The notes beneath the pieces are model-generated. The model did no database searches and was not told the DNA's origin. It was given only the letters and a program-made list of their open reading frames with translations. A program made the translations under genes and the position numbers. A stretch of 64,000 nt of DNA from Chloroflexota bacterium. Lineage in GTDB: Bacteria > Chloroflexota > Dehalococcoidia > Tepidiformales > Tepidiformaceae. This document shows, in pieces, positions 25,401 to 34,001 of the stretch. The first letter of the stretch is position 1. Each line of letters opens with the position of its first letter. The DNA is taken from assembly GCA_016234445.1 (NCBI GenBank), contig JACRBT010000012.1, positions 1-64,000 on the forward strand. The letters run 5' to 3'.

Positions 25401-26699
25401 GTGTGCATTGCCTTTCGAAAAATGATCAGGCAGGGGGGGAGCCGTGAGCAGGGGCAGGCCCTGCCGTTCTTCGCGATGATGCTGGTCATCGCCATCGGAG
25501 CGGTGGCCCTCAGCGTGGATGTGGGGAATCTCGTCCACGAGCGCCGGAAGACCCAGAACGCAGCCGACTCGGCGGCCCTGGCGGCGGTCGCGGTGATACG
25601 GGAAGGCGGGACGCGCTCGGCCGCGATGGCTGAGGGCGCGAGCTTCGCCGCCGCCAACGGCTACTCGGCGGAAGTGACGATCAACAACCCGCCGCTCACC
25701 GGCCCGGCCACGGGGAACCCCAACGCGTTCGAGGTGATCATCCACCACACGGTCCCGAAGTACTTCCTCGGCGTCGTCTACAAGGGCGACTGGTCGACCA
25801 CGTCGCGGGCGGTGGCCAGGATCACCACCGAGTCGAAGGGGTTCGGGGTGGTGACGCTGAACCCGACGCGGTGCAACTCGCTGCACATGAACAGCAACGC
25901 GCTGCTGCAAGTCACCGGGGGCGGGATCTACGTCAATTCGAACTGCAACACGGCGCTGGTGATGGAGAGCAACGCCACGGCGACGGCGAACGCGATCAGC
26001 GTCGTTGGCGGCTTCGACGGGAAGGCGAACTACCACGCGACCCCGGAGCCGGCGACGCACCAGCCCGCGGTCCCGGACCCGTTCGCGTCGATCCCGGTGC
26101 CCGTGGTCACGGGGCTGACTCGCTCGGTGCCCTGTGAATACACCCACGGGACGGTGTACTTCGACCCCGGCATCTACAACTGCAAACTGGTATTCAACGC
26201 GAACACGGTGGCGATCTTCCGGCCGGGGAACTACTCGTTCGCGGGCGGGATGCAGCTGGACAGCAACGTGACGCTGAACTTCGGGCGCGGGATCTACGTG
26301 ATGAAGGGCGGCGGGTTCCAGATGAACTCGAACGCCGTGGTCAACGGGCCGGACGGGGTGCTGATCTACAACACGTGCGCGGCGAGCTGCGGCGCCTCCG
26401 GGACGTTCCAGCTCAACAGCAACGCCCGCCTGAACATCAAGCCCTACGGGGCCCCGTATGCCAACATCTCCGTCTTCCAGGATCGCGCCTCGAACACGCC
26501 GCTGCAGTTCAATTCGAACGCGACGACGCTTTCAGGCGCCATCTATTCGAAGACCGCGGACATCCAGTACAACAGCAACGCCGAGGTGCCGCTCCAGTTC
26601 GTGGCGAACACGGTCCAGATGAACAGCAATGCCCGGATCGTTGTGGACGTGGCCGGGATGTCGACGATCGAGACGACGGCGGTGGCGCTGACCGAGTAG
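25401..26699 (+). CDS. TadG-like surface protein with a ladder of Asn-Ser-Asn repeats
   Basis: The protein has about 432 aa, with GTG 25401 supported by GCAGGAG 7 nt upstream (ATG 25422 is possible). The N-terminus is a TadE/TadG-type segment: EQGQALPFFAMMLVIAIGAV as TM, then VDVGNLVHERRKTQNAADSA. The rest contains about ten repeats of the type hydrophobic-x-NSNA (MNSNALL, VNSNCN, QMNSNAV, QLNSNAR, QFNSNAT, QYNSNAE and others), suggesting a beta-solenoid with an internal Asn ladder. I recall similar proteins under DUF7305. No other tad genes are nearby. Confidence 0.75.
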   Translation: MCIAFRKMIRQGGSREQGQALPFFAMMLVIAIGAVALSVDVGNLVHERRKTQNAADSAALAAVAVIREGGTRSAAMAEGASFAAANGYSAEVTINNPPLTGPATGNPNAFEVIIHHTVPKYFLGVVYKGDWSTTSRAVARITTESKGFGVVTLNPTRCNSLHMNSNALLQVTGGGIYVNSNCNTALVMESNATATANAISVVGGFDGKANYHATPEPATHQPAVPDPFASIPVPVVTGLTRSVPCEYTHGTVYFDPGIYNCKLVFNANTVAIFRPGNYSFAGGMQLDSNVTLNFGRGIYVMKGGGFQMNSNAVVNGPDGVLIYNTCAASCGASGTFQLNSNARLNIKPYGAPYANISVFQDRASNTPLQFNSNATTLSGAIYSKTADIQYNSNAEVPLQFVANTVQMNSNARIVVDVAGMSTIETTAVALTE

Positions 26700-26710
26700 G
26701 TCTCGCGGGC

Positions 26711-27799
26711 CTACCGGCTCTGCGAGACGCGCTCGATGGTGCCCCCGCCGAGGACCTCGTCGCCGTCGTAGAAGGCGATGGCCTGGCCGGGGGTGAGGGC
26801 GCGCTGGCGGCGGTCGAAGCGCACGGTGGCGGTCCCGCCCTCCAGTCCAAGCAGCACGGCGCCGGCGGGTTCGGCGCGATAGCGGGCCTTCGCCTGGAGC
26901 CTGGTCCCCGGCGCGGGGGGGGTGCCGAGGACCCAGCGGACTTCGCCCACTTCGACGGTGTCGGCGAAGAGCGCTTCCTCCGGGCCGATCGTGACGACGT
27001 TGGCGGCGGGGTCGATCGAAGTGACATAGCGGGGCTCGCCGAGGGCGACGCCGAGGCCCTTGCGCTGGCCGACGGTGAAGGAGGCGATGCCGCGATGTTC
27101 CCCGATGGCGGCGCCGGTTTCATCGCGGAGTTCCCCGGGGGCGCCGGCCGTCCGCGCCTCGACGAAGGCACGGTAGTCGTTGCCGGGGACGAAGCAGATC
27201 TCGTAGCTGTCGGGCTTGGCCGCCACGTCCATGCCGAGGCGGGCGGCGTGGGAGCGGACCTCGTCCTTGGTGAATTCGCCCACGGGCAGGAGGAGGCGGG
27301 CGAGCTGGTCCCGCTGGAGCATGTAGAGGACGTACGACTGGTCCTTGGCGGGGTCCTTCGCGCGCAGGAGACGGCGGCCACCGCCGGGCCCGCCGGCGAC
27401 GCGGGCGTAGTGGCCGGTGGCGATGTAGTCGGCGTCGAAGACGGGGAGGCGGTCGAAGAGGGCGCGGTACTTGATGTGCTCGTTGCAGCGGACGCAGGGG
27501 TTGGGGGTGCGGCCGGCGGCATAGTCGGCGACGAACTGGTCAACCACGCGCTCGCGGAACTCGTCTTCGAAGTTGACGACGTAGTGGCGGATGCCGAGGC
27601 GCTGGGCGACGCCGCGGGCATCGTCGACGTCTTCGACGCTGCAACACTGCTGGCGGCCGTTGAGTTCGTCCGGGCGGGGTTCGGTCCAGAGCCGCATGGT
27701 GACGCCGACGACGTCGTAGCCCTGCTCGAGGAGGAGGGCAGCGGCGACGGAGCTATCCACACCGCCGGACATGCCGACGACGACACGGGGCCGATTCAT
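26711..27799 (-). CDS. mnmA: tRNA 2-thiouridylase
   Basis: The 362-aa protein is full length. It has the PP-loop [18 protein letters not shown] for tRNA U34 adenylation, the catalytic Cys pair ([11 protein letters not shown] near residue 100 and [10 protein letters not shown] near 200), and IATGHYARV. It thiolates U34 of Lys, Glu and Gln tRNAs. Its ATG (27797-27799) overlaps the first possible rsfS start on the other strand, so the two share a very small promoter region. Confidence 0.96.
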   Translation of the reverse strand: MNRPRVVVGMSGGVDSSVAAALLLEQGYDVVGVTMRLWTEPRPDELNGRQQCCSVEDVDDARGVAQRLGIRHYVVNFEDEFRERVVDQFVADYAAGRTPNPCVRCNEHIKYRALFDRLPVFDADYIATGHYARVAGGPGGGRRLLRAKDPAKDQSYVLYMLQRDQLARLLLPVGEFTKDEVRSHAARLGMDVAAKPDSYEICFVPGNDYRAFVEARTAGAPGELRDETGAAIGEHRGIASFTVGQRKGLGVALGEPRYVTSIDPAANVVTIGPEEALFADTVEVGEVRWVLGTPPAPGTRLQAKARYRAEPAGAVLLGLEGGTATVRFDRRQRALTPGQAIAFYDGDEVLGGGTIERVSQSR

Positions 27800-28199
27800 G
27801 GCTGTGGTAAGATCCTTTCGACCCGCGCGTTTGCGGGGTGGAGCGAACTCCCTGGATTCCGAATCCCTGGCTCAACGCGCCGTCGACATCCTTTCGGACC
27901 GGCAGGCACTTGATATCGCCCTGCTCGACATTTCGAAGACGGCGACGTTCACCGACTACTTCGTGATCGCGACGGCACAGTCGCCTCTCCAGTTTAGCGC
28001 CCTCGCCGAACACCTGGAAAAAGGCCTCGAACCGGAGGGGATGACCCTTCGCCACCGGGAAGGCTCGGCCGACAACGGCTGGATGCTGCTGGACTTCGGC
28101 GACCTTATCGTCCACATCTTTTCGCCGGAGAAGCGCGAGTACTACCGGCTGGAAGAGCTCTGGGGGCGGACGACGCCGATCGTGCGGTTCACGGGCTGA
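27798..28199 (+). CDS. rsfS: Ribosomal silencing factor
   Basis: The RsfS domain begins at [20 protein letters not shown] and includes [20 protein letters not shown] and [14 protein letters not shown]. It binds L14 and blocks subunit joining in starvation. ATG 27798 gives 133 aa, longer than usual, and overlaps the mnmA start. A TAAGAT at 27808-27813 looks like a -10, which would place that ATG upstream of the transcript. TTG 27831, or a rare CTG 27852 behind GGTGGAG (115 aa, family-like), are alternatives. Product certain, start not. Confidence 0.9.
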   Translation: MAVVRSFRPARLRGGANSLDSESLAQRAVDILSDRQALDIALLDISKTATFTDYFVIATAQSPLQFSALAEHLEKGLEPEGMTLRHREGSADNGWMLLDFGDLIVHIFSPEKREYYRLEELWGRTTPIVRFTG

Positions 28200-28250
28200 C
28201 CCCTCACCCCCCGGCCCCCTGCTCCCCGCTTCGCGGGGCGAGGGGGAGGT
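28200..28250. repeat. C-rich intergenic hairpin repeat, copy C
   Basis: It starts immediately after the rsfS stop. CCCCGC (28024 offset aside, 28224-28229) pairs with GCGGGG (28233-28238). It is followed by a decayed GGACTCGGACCTCGG tract like the one at the left edge of the window. Confidence 0.7.
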
Positions 28251-28333
28251 TGGGACTCGGACCTCGGGACTAAGTCCTCAGTCCTCCCCGCGACCCCGTA
28301 GTTCCTTGGGCGGTTCGGGGGCATCCTAAGGGC

Positions 28334-29551
28334 ATGCTCGTGGTGCAGAAGTACGGTGGCACGTCGGTCGCGGACGCAGACCGGATCAAGCATGTCGCCG
28401 GGCGGGTCCTCCGGCGGGTGCATGCGGGGGACCAGGTGGTGGTCGTGGTTTCGGCGATGGGCAACGCGACAGACGAGCTGATCGACCTCGCCCTTTCGAT
28501 CACGGAGAACCCGGACCCGCGCGAGCTGGACATGCTGATCTCGACCGGGGAGCAGGTGTCGATCGCGCTCCTCGCGATGGCGCTGCGGGCGATGGGGCAA
28601 GAGGCGGTCGGGCTGACGGGGCAACAGGCGGGCATCTACACGCGCGCGCAGTACGGTTCGGGGCGAATCGCCCGCGTCGACGCCGACCGGGTGAAGGCGG
28701 AACTGGCGGCCGGGCGGGTGCCGATCGTCGCCGGCTTCCAGGGGGCGACCGAGGACGCGGAGATTGTGACCCTCGGCCGGGGTGGCAGCGACCTCAGCGC
28801 GGTGGCGCTGGCGATCGCGCTCGGGGCCGACCGTTGCGAGAACTGCAAGGACGTGACTGGCGTCTATACCGCCGACCCGCGGCTGGTGCCGGAAGCTCGG
28901 CAGCTGAAGGACCTGACCTACGAAGAGATGCTGGAGCTGGCCACGCAGGGCTCGCAGGTGATGCACAACCGGGCGGTGGAGCTCGCTTCGGTCTACAACC
29001 TCCCAATCCTGGTGACGTCGAGCATGGTTGACGCGCCCGGCACCCTCATCCACGGAGAATCGCAATTGGAAGAGCGCAACAGGGTGCGCGGGATCGCGCA
29101 CGATACCGACGTCGCCAAGATCACGGTGCGGCAGGTGCCCGACAAGCCGGGGATCGCCACGAACATCTTCGAACCGCTGGCCGAGGCGGGGATCAGCGTG
29201 GACACGATCGTCCAGAACGCGAGCGCCGGGAAGCTCACCGACCTGACGTTCACGCTTTCGCGGAAGGACCTGCGCAAGGCCGAGGAGCTGATGCCGGCGA
29301 TCTGCGAGACGGTGGGCGCGAATGGGTTCGTCTCCGACGGGAACCTGGGCAAGGTGAGCATCGTGGGGGTCGGCATCCAGACGGCGCACGGCTACGCGGC
29401 ACGGATGTTCCGGGCGCTCTTCGACGCGGGGATCAACATCGAGCTGATCTCGACGAGCGAGATCCGGCTGACCTGCATCATCGACGCCGGCCGGGTGCCG
29501 GAGGCGGTGCGGGCGCTGCATGCCGCCTTCGAACTGGAGACGGCCGAGTAA
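28334..29551 (+). CDS. lysC: Aspartate kinase
   Basis: The 405-aa protein makes aspartyl phosphate for lysine, threonine and methionine synthesis. Kinase signatures are VVQKYGGTSVADADRI, VVVVSAMGNATDELIDLA, STGEQVSIALLAM, GRGGSDLSAVALA and YTADPRLVPEAR. Two ACT domains end the protein (KPGIATNIFEPLAEAGISVD and GYAARMFRALFDAGINIELI), so feedback by lysine and/or threonine is likely. Its length fits the actinobacterial/Bacillus LysC class. Confidence 0.95.
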   Translation: MLVVQKYGGTSVADADRIKHVAGRVLRRVHAGDQVVVVVSAMGNATDELIDLALSITENPDPRELDMLISTGEQVSIALLAMALRAMGQEAVGLTGQQAGIYTRAQYGSGRIARVDADRVKAELAAGRVPIVAGFQGATEDAEIVTLGRGGSDLSAVALAIALGADRCENCKDVTGVYTADPRLVPEARQLKDLTYEEMLELATQGSQVMHNRAVELASVYNLPILVTSSMVDAPGTLIHGESQLEERNRVRGIAHDTDVAKITVRQVPDKPGIATNIFEPLAEAGISVDTIVQNASAGKLTDLTFTLSRKDLRKAEELMPAICETVGANGFVSDGNLGKVSIVGVGIQTAHGYAARMFRALFDAGINIELISTSEIRLTCIIDAGRVPEAVRALHAAFELETAE

Positions 29552-29584
29552 GAGGCCTCGCCGTCGATCAGATGTGGCGAAGGC

Positions 29585-29612
29585 TGTCAGATCCGGTATA
29601 GGATGTCTGACA
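29585..29612 (+). promoter_or_regulatory. Operator and leaderless -10 of the second toxin-antitoxin module
   Basis: TGTCAGA (29585-29591) and TCTGACA (29606-29612) are perfect inverted repeats 14 nt apart. They flank TAGGAT (29599-29604), which is 7 nt before ATG 29612. The layout fits autorepression by the antitoxin. Confidence 0.6.
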
Positions 29613-29869
29613 TGACGATGAAGCCAAAGGCGGTCTACGTCCGGGTGGGGAAGCGCGCCCAGGTGGTGATCCCCGCGCAGCTGCGCCGGGAGATGGGGAT
29701 CGACGAGGGCGACACGCTCCTGGCCAGCGTGGACGATTGCGGGCAGCTGGTGCTGAAGCCGGTGCCGAGCGACCCGGTCGAGCGCTTCCGGGCGGCCTGG
29801 AAGGGCGTGTTCGAGGGCGTGGACGCGGACGCCTACATCCGCGAACTCCGCGATGAGTGGGAGCGGTGA
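29612..29869 (+). CDS. AbrB-type antitoxin
   Basis: The protein has 85 aa from ATG 29612; ATG 29603 is also in frame but lies within the -10/operator. The AbrB/MazE-like domain reads VYVRVGKRAQVVIPAQLRRE followed by MGIDEGDTLLASVD. The acidic tail (FEGVDADAYIRELRDEWER) probably neutralises the toxin. Its stop overlaps the toxin start as GTGA, matching the first VapBC module. Confidence 0.88.
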   Translation: MTMKPKAVYVRVGKRAQVVIPAQLRREMGIDEGDTLLASVDDCGQLVLKPVPSDPVERFRAAWKGVFEGVDADAYIRELRDEWER

Positions 29870-30291
29870 GCCCGGCGGACCTGCCGGGATTCCTCGGGCT
29901 GGACACGAATTGCCTGATCTACCTGCTTGAGGGGCAATCGGCCCAGCGCCAGGCGGTGATGGAGCGCGTGATCCATACGGGCAGGCGGTCGGTGGTTTCC
30001 ACGCTCGCCGTCGCGGAGATGCTGGTCGCTCGCTTCCGTCGCACAGATGAGAATTCTTCCGACGCCCTGGCGGCAATCGAAGCGCTACCGGGGCTGGAGA
30101 TCGTTGCAGTTGACGTGGCGGTAGCCGCCCGCGCCGCCGCGATCCGCGCGGAGACGGGACTCAAGCTCCCGGACGCGGTGCACGTTGCCACGGCTCTGTA
30201 CTCCGGCGCCGAGGGGTTCCTGACGAACGATATCGCGGTTGCCCGGGCGGACGTCGGGCTACCGGTGTTCCTGGTCGACTCGCTGACCTGA
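29866..30291 (+). CDS. PIN-domain ribonuclease toxin (VapC-like)
   Basis: The protein has 141 aa, with GTG 29866 supported by GGGAG and the 4-bp overlap with the antitoxin. PIN residues are Asp in LGLDTNCLIYLLEG, Glu in TLAVAEMLVARF and Asp in LKLPDAVHVATALYSGAEGF followed by TNDIAVAR. It is predicted to cleave RNA with a divalent metal. It shares the fold but little sequence with the toxin at 19409. Confidence 0.88.
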   Translation: MSPADLPGFLGLDTNCLIYLLEGQSAQRQAVMERVIHTGRRSVVSTLAVAEMLVARFRRTDENSSDALAAIEALPGLEIVAVDVAVAARAAAIRAETGLKLPDAVHVATALYSGAEGFLTNDIAVARADVGLPVFLVDSLT

Positions 30292-30312
30292 GTCCGTCCT
30301 CCGGCCAGGCCC

Positions 30313-31485
30313 CTACCCCCGGGGGAGGCCGAGGCCGCGGGTGGCGATGATGCCGCGCTGGATCTCGCTGGTGCCGGCGGCGATGGTCCCGGAGACGGAG
30401 CTGAGGTAGCCGGTCGCGAGGTCCACGATTTCGCCGTCCGAGCCGTTGCGGAGTTCGCCGTGGAGGCCGAGGAGGTGCATGCCGGTGAGGGCGATGCGCT
30501 GGCCCATCTCGCTGCCGAAGAGCTTGCTGGCGCTGGCTTCGTGGTTCGGGACCATGCCCTTCGCCTGCATCGTCGCGACGCGGTAGGCGAGGAAGGTGCC
30601 GACGTTCACGTCGACGGCGCGGTCGGCGAGTTCCATCCGGACGGAGGGGCGCTTCGCGACGAGGTCACGGTGCTGCCTTGCGAGCGTGGTGAGGCGCTCG
30701 ACGCTGCGGCGGCCGCCGGCGAAGGCCTGGATGCCGCTGCGTTCGAAGTCGAGGGCGACCGCCATGTGGTACCAGCCGCGGTTGACTTCGCCCACGACCT
30801 GCTTGGCCGGCACGCGCACATCTTCGAAGAAGACCTCGTTGAAGCTGTGGTGGTCGGCGATGTTCACGAGCGGCCGGACCGTCACGCCTGGCGACTTCAT
30901 GTCGACCATGAACATCGTGATGCCCTTGTGCTTGGGGGCGTCAGGGTCGGTGCGGGCGGCGAGCCAGCCCCAGTCGGCGAGGTGTCCGCCGGAGGTCCAG
31001 ATCTTCTGGCCGTTGATGACGAAGTCGTCGCCATCGCGGACGGCGCGGGTCTGGAGGGCGGCGAGGTCGCTCCCGGCGCCGGGCTCGGAATAGAGCGTGC
31101 ACCACCAGTCGTCGGCGCCGGTGATGCGGGGGATGAAGCGAGTCTTCTGTTCTTCGGTGCCGTAGAGCATGAGGCTGGGGCCGACCCAGGCGATGCCCAT
31201 GTTCATCGAGGGGGCGGCGTTGTATGCCATCTCTTCGTTGTAGACGAGCTGGCGCATGTGGCTGGCGCCGCCGCCGCCGTATTCCTTCGGCCAGGCCATC
31301 GCGAGCCAGTCGCGGGCGGCGAGCTTCTTCTGGAAACCCATGGTGTAGGCGTACTGCTCTTCGTTGCTGCGGTCTTCGCCCCAGTCGCCGCTGAGGCGCT
31401 CTTCGAGGGGGGGCAGCTCGGCCTTGATGAACTGCTGGACTTCCTTGCGGAAGGATTCGACGTCGGGATCGTACTTGAACTTCAT
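30313..31485 (-). CDS. Acyl-CoA dehydrogenase, FadE-like
   Basis: The 390-aa protein starts at ATG 31485 behind AGGAG. FAD/acyl-CoA signatures are WPKEYGGGG, the YSEPGAGSDLAALQTRAVRD block, IWTSGGHLADW and the C-terminal GTIAAGTSEIQRGIIATRGL. It introduces the 2,3 double bond of an acyl-CoA and passes electrons to ETF. The sequence is close to the second dehydrogenase at 35806 (same EPGAGSDLA and GTSEIQR blocks), which suggests duplication. Chain or sterol specificity cannot be told. Confidence 0.92.
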   Translation of the reverse strand: MKFKYDPDVESFRKEVQQFIKAELPPLEERLSGDWGEDRSNEEQYAYTMGFQKKLAARDWLAMAWPKEYGGGGASHMRQLVYNEEMAYNAAPSMNMGIAWVGPSLMLYGTEEQKTRFIPRITGADDWWCTLYSEPGAGSDLAALQTRAVRDGDDFVINGQKIWTSGGHLADWGWLAARTDPDAPKHKGITMFMVDMKSPGVTVRPLVNIADHHSFNEVFFEDVRVPAKQVVGEVNRGWYHMAVALDFERSGIQAFAGGRRSVERLTTLARQHRDLVAKRPSVRMELADRAVDVNVGTFLAYRVATMQAKGMVPNHEASASKLFGSEMGQRIALTGMHLLGLHGELRNGSDGEIVDLATGYLSSVSGTIAAGTSEIQRGIIATRGLGLPRG

Positions 31486-31570
31486 CCGGGGGCTCCTGTG
31501 GGAGGTCTTTCGTGTGGGGCGAAGGATACCAGAACTCGGGGACATCCATGCACGCGGGGGGCGGGTGGTG

Positions 31571-31576
31571 AATAAT
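31571..31576 (+). promoter_or_regulatory. -10 box of radC, leaderless type
   Basis: AATAAT, preceded by TG, lies 6 nt before ATG 31583, with no Shine-Dalgarno. Confidence 0.45.
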
Positions 31577-31582
31577 CGCGCG

Positions 31583-32314
31583 ATGGCTGACGCCGAAGGG
31601 CCCGACGGCCCCGTCTATCGCACGATCCGGGAACTGGCCGGCGACGAACGCCCCCGGGAGAAGCTGCTCAACCACGGCCCCCACGTCCTGAGCGACGCGG
31701 AGTTGATCGCCATCGTCCTGGGCTCGGGGCTACAGGGAGAGAACGTGCTCGACCTGGCGCGGCGCCTCCTGGCGGACAAGGGCGGGCTGGCGGGGCTCTT
31801 GCGGGCCGACGGCCGGACGCTGCAGGGGACCCGGGGAGTCGGCCCGGCGAAGGCTGCCCAGCTGGCGGCCGCGGTGGAATTGGGCCGCCGGGCACGGGAG
31901 GTCGACCCGAACGACCGGCCGCAGCTGACGACCCCGGAGGCGGTCTTCGCCCACGTGGGGTCGCGCTTCCTGGGGAAGACGAAGGAACAGCTGTACGTGC
32001 TCAGCCTCGACACGCGGGGGAGGCTCCTGGGATCGCCGTCGCTGGTGGGCGGGAGCGTGAACTCGGTGGTGGCGCGGGCAGCGGAGGTCTTCCGGGAGCC
32101 AATCCTGCTGGAGGCGACGTCGATCGTGCTCGTGCACAACCACCCGTCGGGGGACCCCAAGCCCAGCCCGCAGGACGTCATCGTGACGAAGGGGCTTTCG
32201 GCGGCGGGAGAACTGCTGGAGATCGCGGTGCTGGACCACCTTGTTGTCGGGCAGAACAGCTTCGTGAGCATGCAGCGCGAGGGCTACGACGCGTTCATCA
32301 AGGCGCGCAAGTAG
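31583..32314 (+). CDS. radC: RadC family JAB/MPN-domain protein
   Basis: The protein has 243 aa from ATG 31583. The N-terminal HhH part (REKLLNHGPHVLSDAELIAI, GTRGVGPAKAAQLAAAVELG) precedes the JAMM metal motif: Glu upstream, then VLVHNHPSGDPKPSPQD with the His, His, Ser and Asp ligands. Despite its name, a direct DNA-repair role is not established; the domain is predicted to be a metallopeptidase or nuclease. Confidence 0.94.
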   Translation: MADAEGPDGPVYRTIRELAGDERPREKLLNHGPHVLSDAELIAIVLGSGLQGENVLDLARRLLADKGGLAGLLRADGRTLQGTRGVGPAKAAQLAAAVELGRRAREVDPNDRPQLTTPEAVFAHVGSRFLGKTKEQLYVLSLDTRGRLLGSPSLVGGSVNSVVARAAEVFREPILLEATSIVLVHNHPSGDPKPSPQDVIVTKGLSAAGELLEIAVLDHLVVGQNSFVSMQREGYDAFIKARK

Positions 32315-32409
32315 CGGGGGCGGCAAGGCGTGTCGACGGGCGTCGCCGCGCGCTGCTACGATCTCCGCTGCTGCGCCGCATCCCGGCAGCGTGAAGGACG
32401 AACCCACTC

Positions 32410-32985
32410 TTGTCCCAACCCAACGGCCCAGAGAGCGACCGCATCCAGGCGGCGATCAAAGAACTGCTTCGCGCGATCGGCGAAGACCCGGAGCGCGAGG
32501 GGCTGCGCGACACGCCCCGCCGGATCGCCGACATGTACGAGGAGATCCTCGGGGGGCTCGCGATCGACCCCCGGGAATACCTGAAGGTCGGCTTTGAAGT
32601 CTCGCACGACGAGATGGTGATCCTCCGCAACATCCCCTTCTACAGCATGTGCGAACACCACTTCCTCCCTTTCCACGGGGAAGCACACGTCGGCTACATC
32701 CCGGACGGGAGGGTCGTGGGGATCAGCAAGCTGGCACGGGTGGTCGAGGCCTACGCGCGGCGGCCGCAGATCCAGGAGCAGCTGACCAGCCAGGTGGCGG
32801 AAGCGATCATGGAGGCGCTCTCGCCGGACGGTGTCGCGGTGGTGATCGAGGCGGAGCACCTCTGCATGACGATGCGCGGGATCAAGAAGCCCGGGAGCCG
32901 GATGGTGACGAGCGCGATGCGGGGCCAGTTCAAGGCCTCGCATGTAACCCGGGCGGAGTTCCTCTCGCTGGTGCAGGGGCGCTAG
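32410..32985 (+). CDS. folE: GTP cyclohydrolase I
   Basis: The protein has 191 aa from TTG 32410 behind AAGGA. Zinc and active-site motifs are complete: [20 protein letters not shown] (Cys, His, His), [20 protein letters not shown] and [20 protein letters not shown] (second Cys). It opens GTP to dihydroneopterin triphosphate for folate. The acyltransferase gene starts two bases after its stop, so the two genes are coupled. Confidence 0.97.
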   Translation: MSQPNGPESDRIQAAIKELLRAIGEDPEREGLRDTPRRIADMYEEILGGLAIDPREYLKVGFEVSHDEMVILRNIPFYSMCEHHFLPFHGEAHVGYIPDGRVVGISKLARVVEAYARRPQIQEQLTSQVAEAIMEALSPDGVAVVIEAEHLCMTMRGIKKPGSRMVTSAMRGQFKASHVTRAEFLSLVQGR

Positions 32986-32987
32986 GG

Positions 32988-34001
32988 ATGAGCGCGGAAC
33001 CGGAAGCGGAAGACGGCGAGGCCGCCCCGGCGATCACCTCGGAGGACTTTGAGGCGCTCGAACCGGAATGGGCGGTGCTCCATGCAGCCATGCCCGGGGC
33101 GACGCCATTCAGCCACCCGGCCTGGGCGAAGACGTGGTTGCGGCACTTCGGGGCGGGCGCCGCGCCGGTGTTCCTTTCGATCCGGGAAGGGGAGGCGCTG
33201 ATCGGCGTGGCCGCGCTCGACCCCGGCCAGCAGGTCGCGCGGCAGCTTGGCGACCACAACGTCTCGGACTACACGAGCCTGTTGGCCGCCCCCGGGAAAG
33301 AGGCCGCGGTCGCCGCAGGGGTGGTCGAATGGCTGATGGAGGACCTCACCGCGGGGCTGGACCTCTGGGGCATCCCCGAAGATTCGCCCTGGCGTGGCGC
33401 TTTCGCGGACGCGGCAGCCGGGTTCGGCTGGTCTTGCGAGGAGGCGCTGGAGGCGGTCGCGCCGCGGGCGGAGCTTCCGGGCGACTTCGAAGCGTTCGTC
33501 CAGGGGCTCGGGAAGCACGACCGCCACGAACTGCGGCGAAAGCTCCGGCACCTGGCGGCGGCGGGGGAGGTGGCCTACGAAGTCGTCTCGGAGCCGGCGG
33601 CGGTTGAGGCGCGGATGGAGCGGTTCCTCGCCTTCATGCGGATGAGCCGTGAGGACAAGGACGAGTTCCTGACGCCGGCGATGGAAGCCTTCTTCCGCGA
33701 CCTGGCGGCGACGTTCAGCGCGCTTGGGATGCTCCGGCTGGGCACCCTGAGCCTCGACGGGGCCCCGGTGGCGATGCTGCTTTCGTTCGAAAACGAGACC
33801 ACGGCGTTCCTCTACAACAGCGGCTACGACCCTGCCCACGCGCACCTCGCGGTGGGGCTGCTTTCGAAGGCGCGGGCTATCGAGGCCGCGATCGGGAAAG
33901 GGCTCCGGGTGTTCGACTTCCTTCGCGGGGAAGAGGAGTACAAGCGGCGGCTGGGCGGGGCGCCCCGGGAGATCTTCGCGCTGACGCTGCGGCGGGGTTA
34001 A
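32988..34001 (+). CDS. CelD/BioF2-like GNAT acyltransferase
   Basis: The protein has 337 aa from ATG 32988. It shows the tandem-GNAT layout of the CelD (Acetyltransf_6) family: ATPFSHPAWAKTWLRHFGAG near the start, FLAFMRMSREDKDEF in the middle, and the hallmark FDFLRGEEEYKRRLGGAPRE at the C-terminus. Relatives act in polysaccharide or lipid modification, but the substrate is unknown. The stop overlaps the pyrG stop on the other strand by 4 bp (TTAA). Confidence 0.8.
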   Translation: MSAEPEAEDGEAAPAITSEDFEALEPEWAVLHAAMPGATPFSHPAWAKTWLRHFGAGAAPVFLSIREGEALIGVAALDPGQQVARQLGDHNVSDYTSLLAAPGKEAAVAAGVVEWLMEDLTAGLDLWGIPEDSPWRGAFADAAAGFGWSCEEALEAVAPRAELPGDFEAFVQGLGKHDRHELRRKLRHLAAAGEVAYEVVSEPAAVEARMERFLAFMRMSREDKDEFLTPAMEAFFRDLAATFSALGMLRLGTLSLDGAPVAMLLSFENETTAFLYNSGYDPAHAHLAVGLLSKARAIEAAIGKGLRVFDFLRGEEEYKRRLGGAPREIFALTLRRG

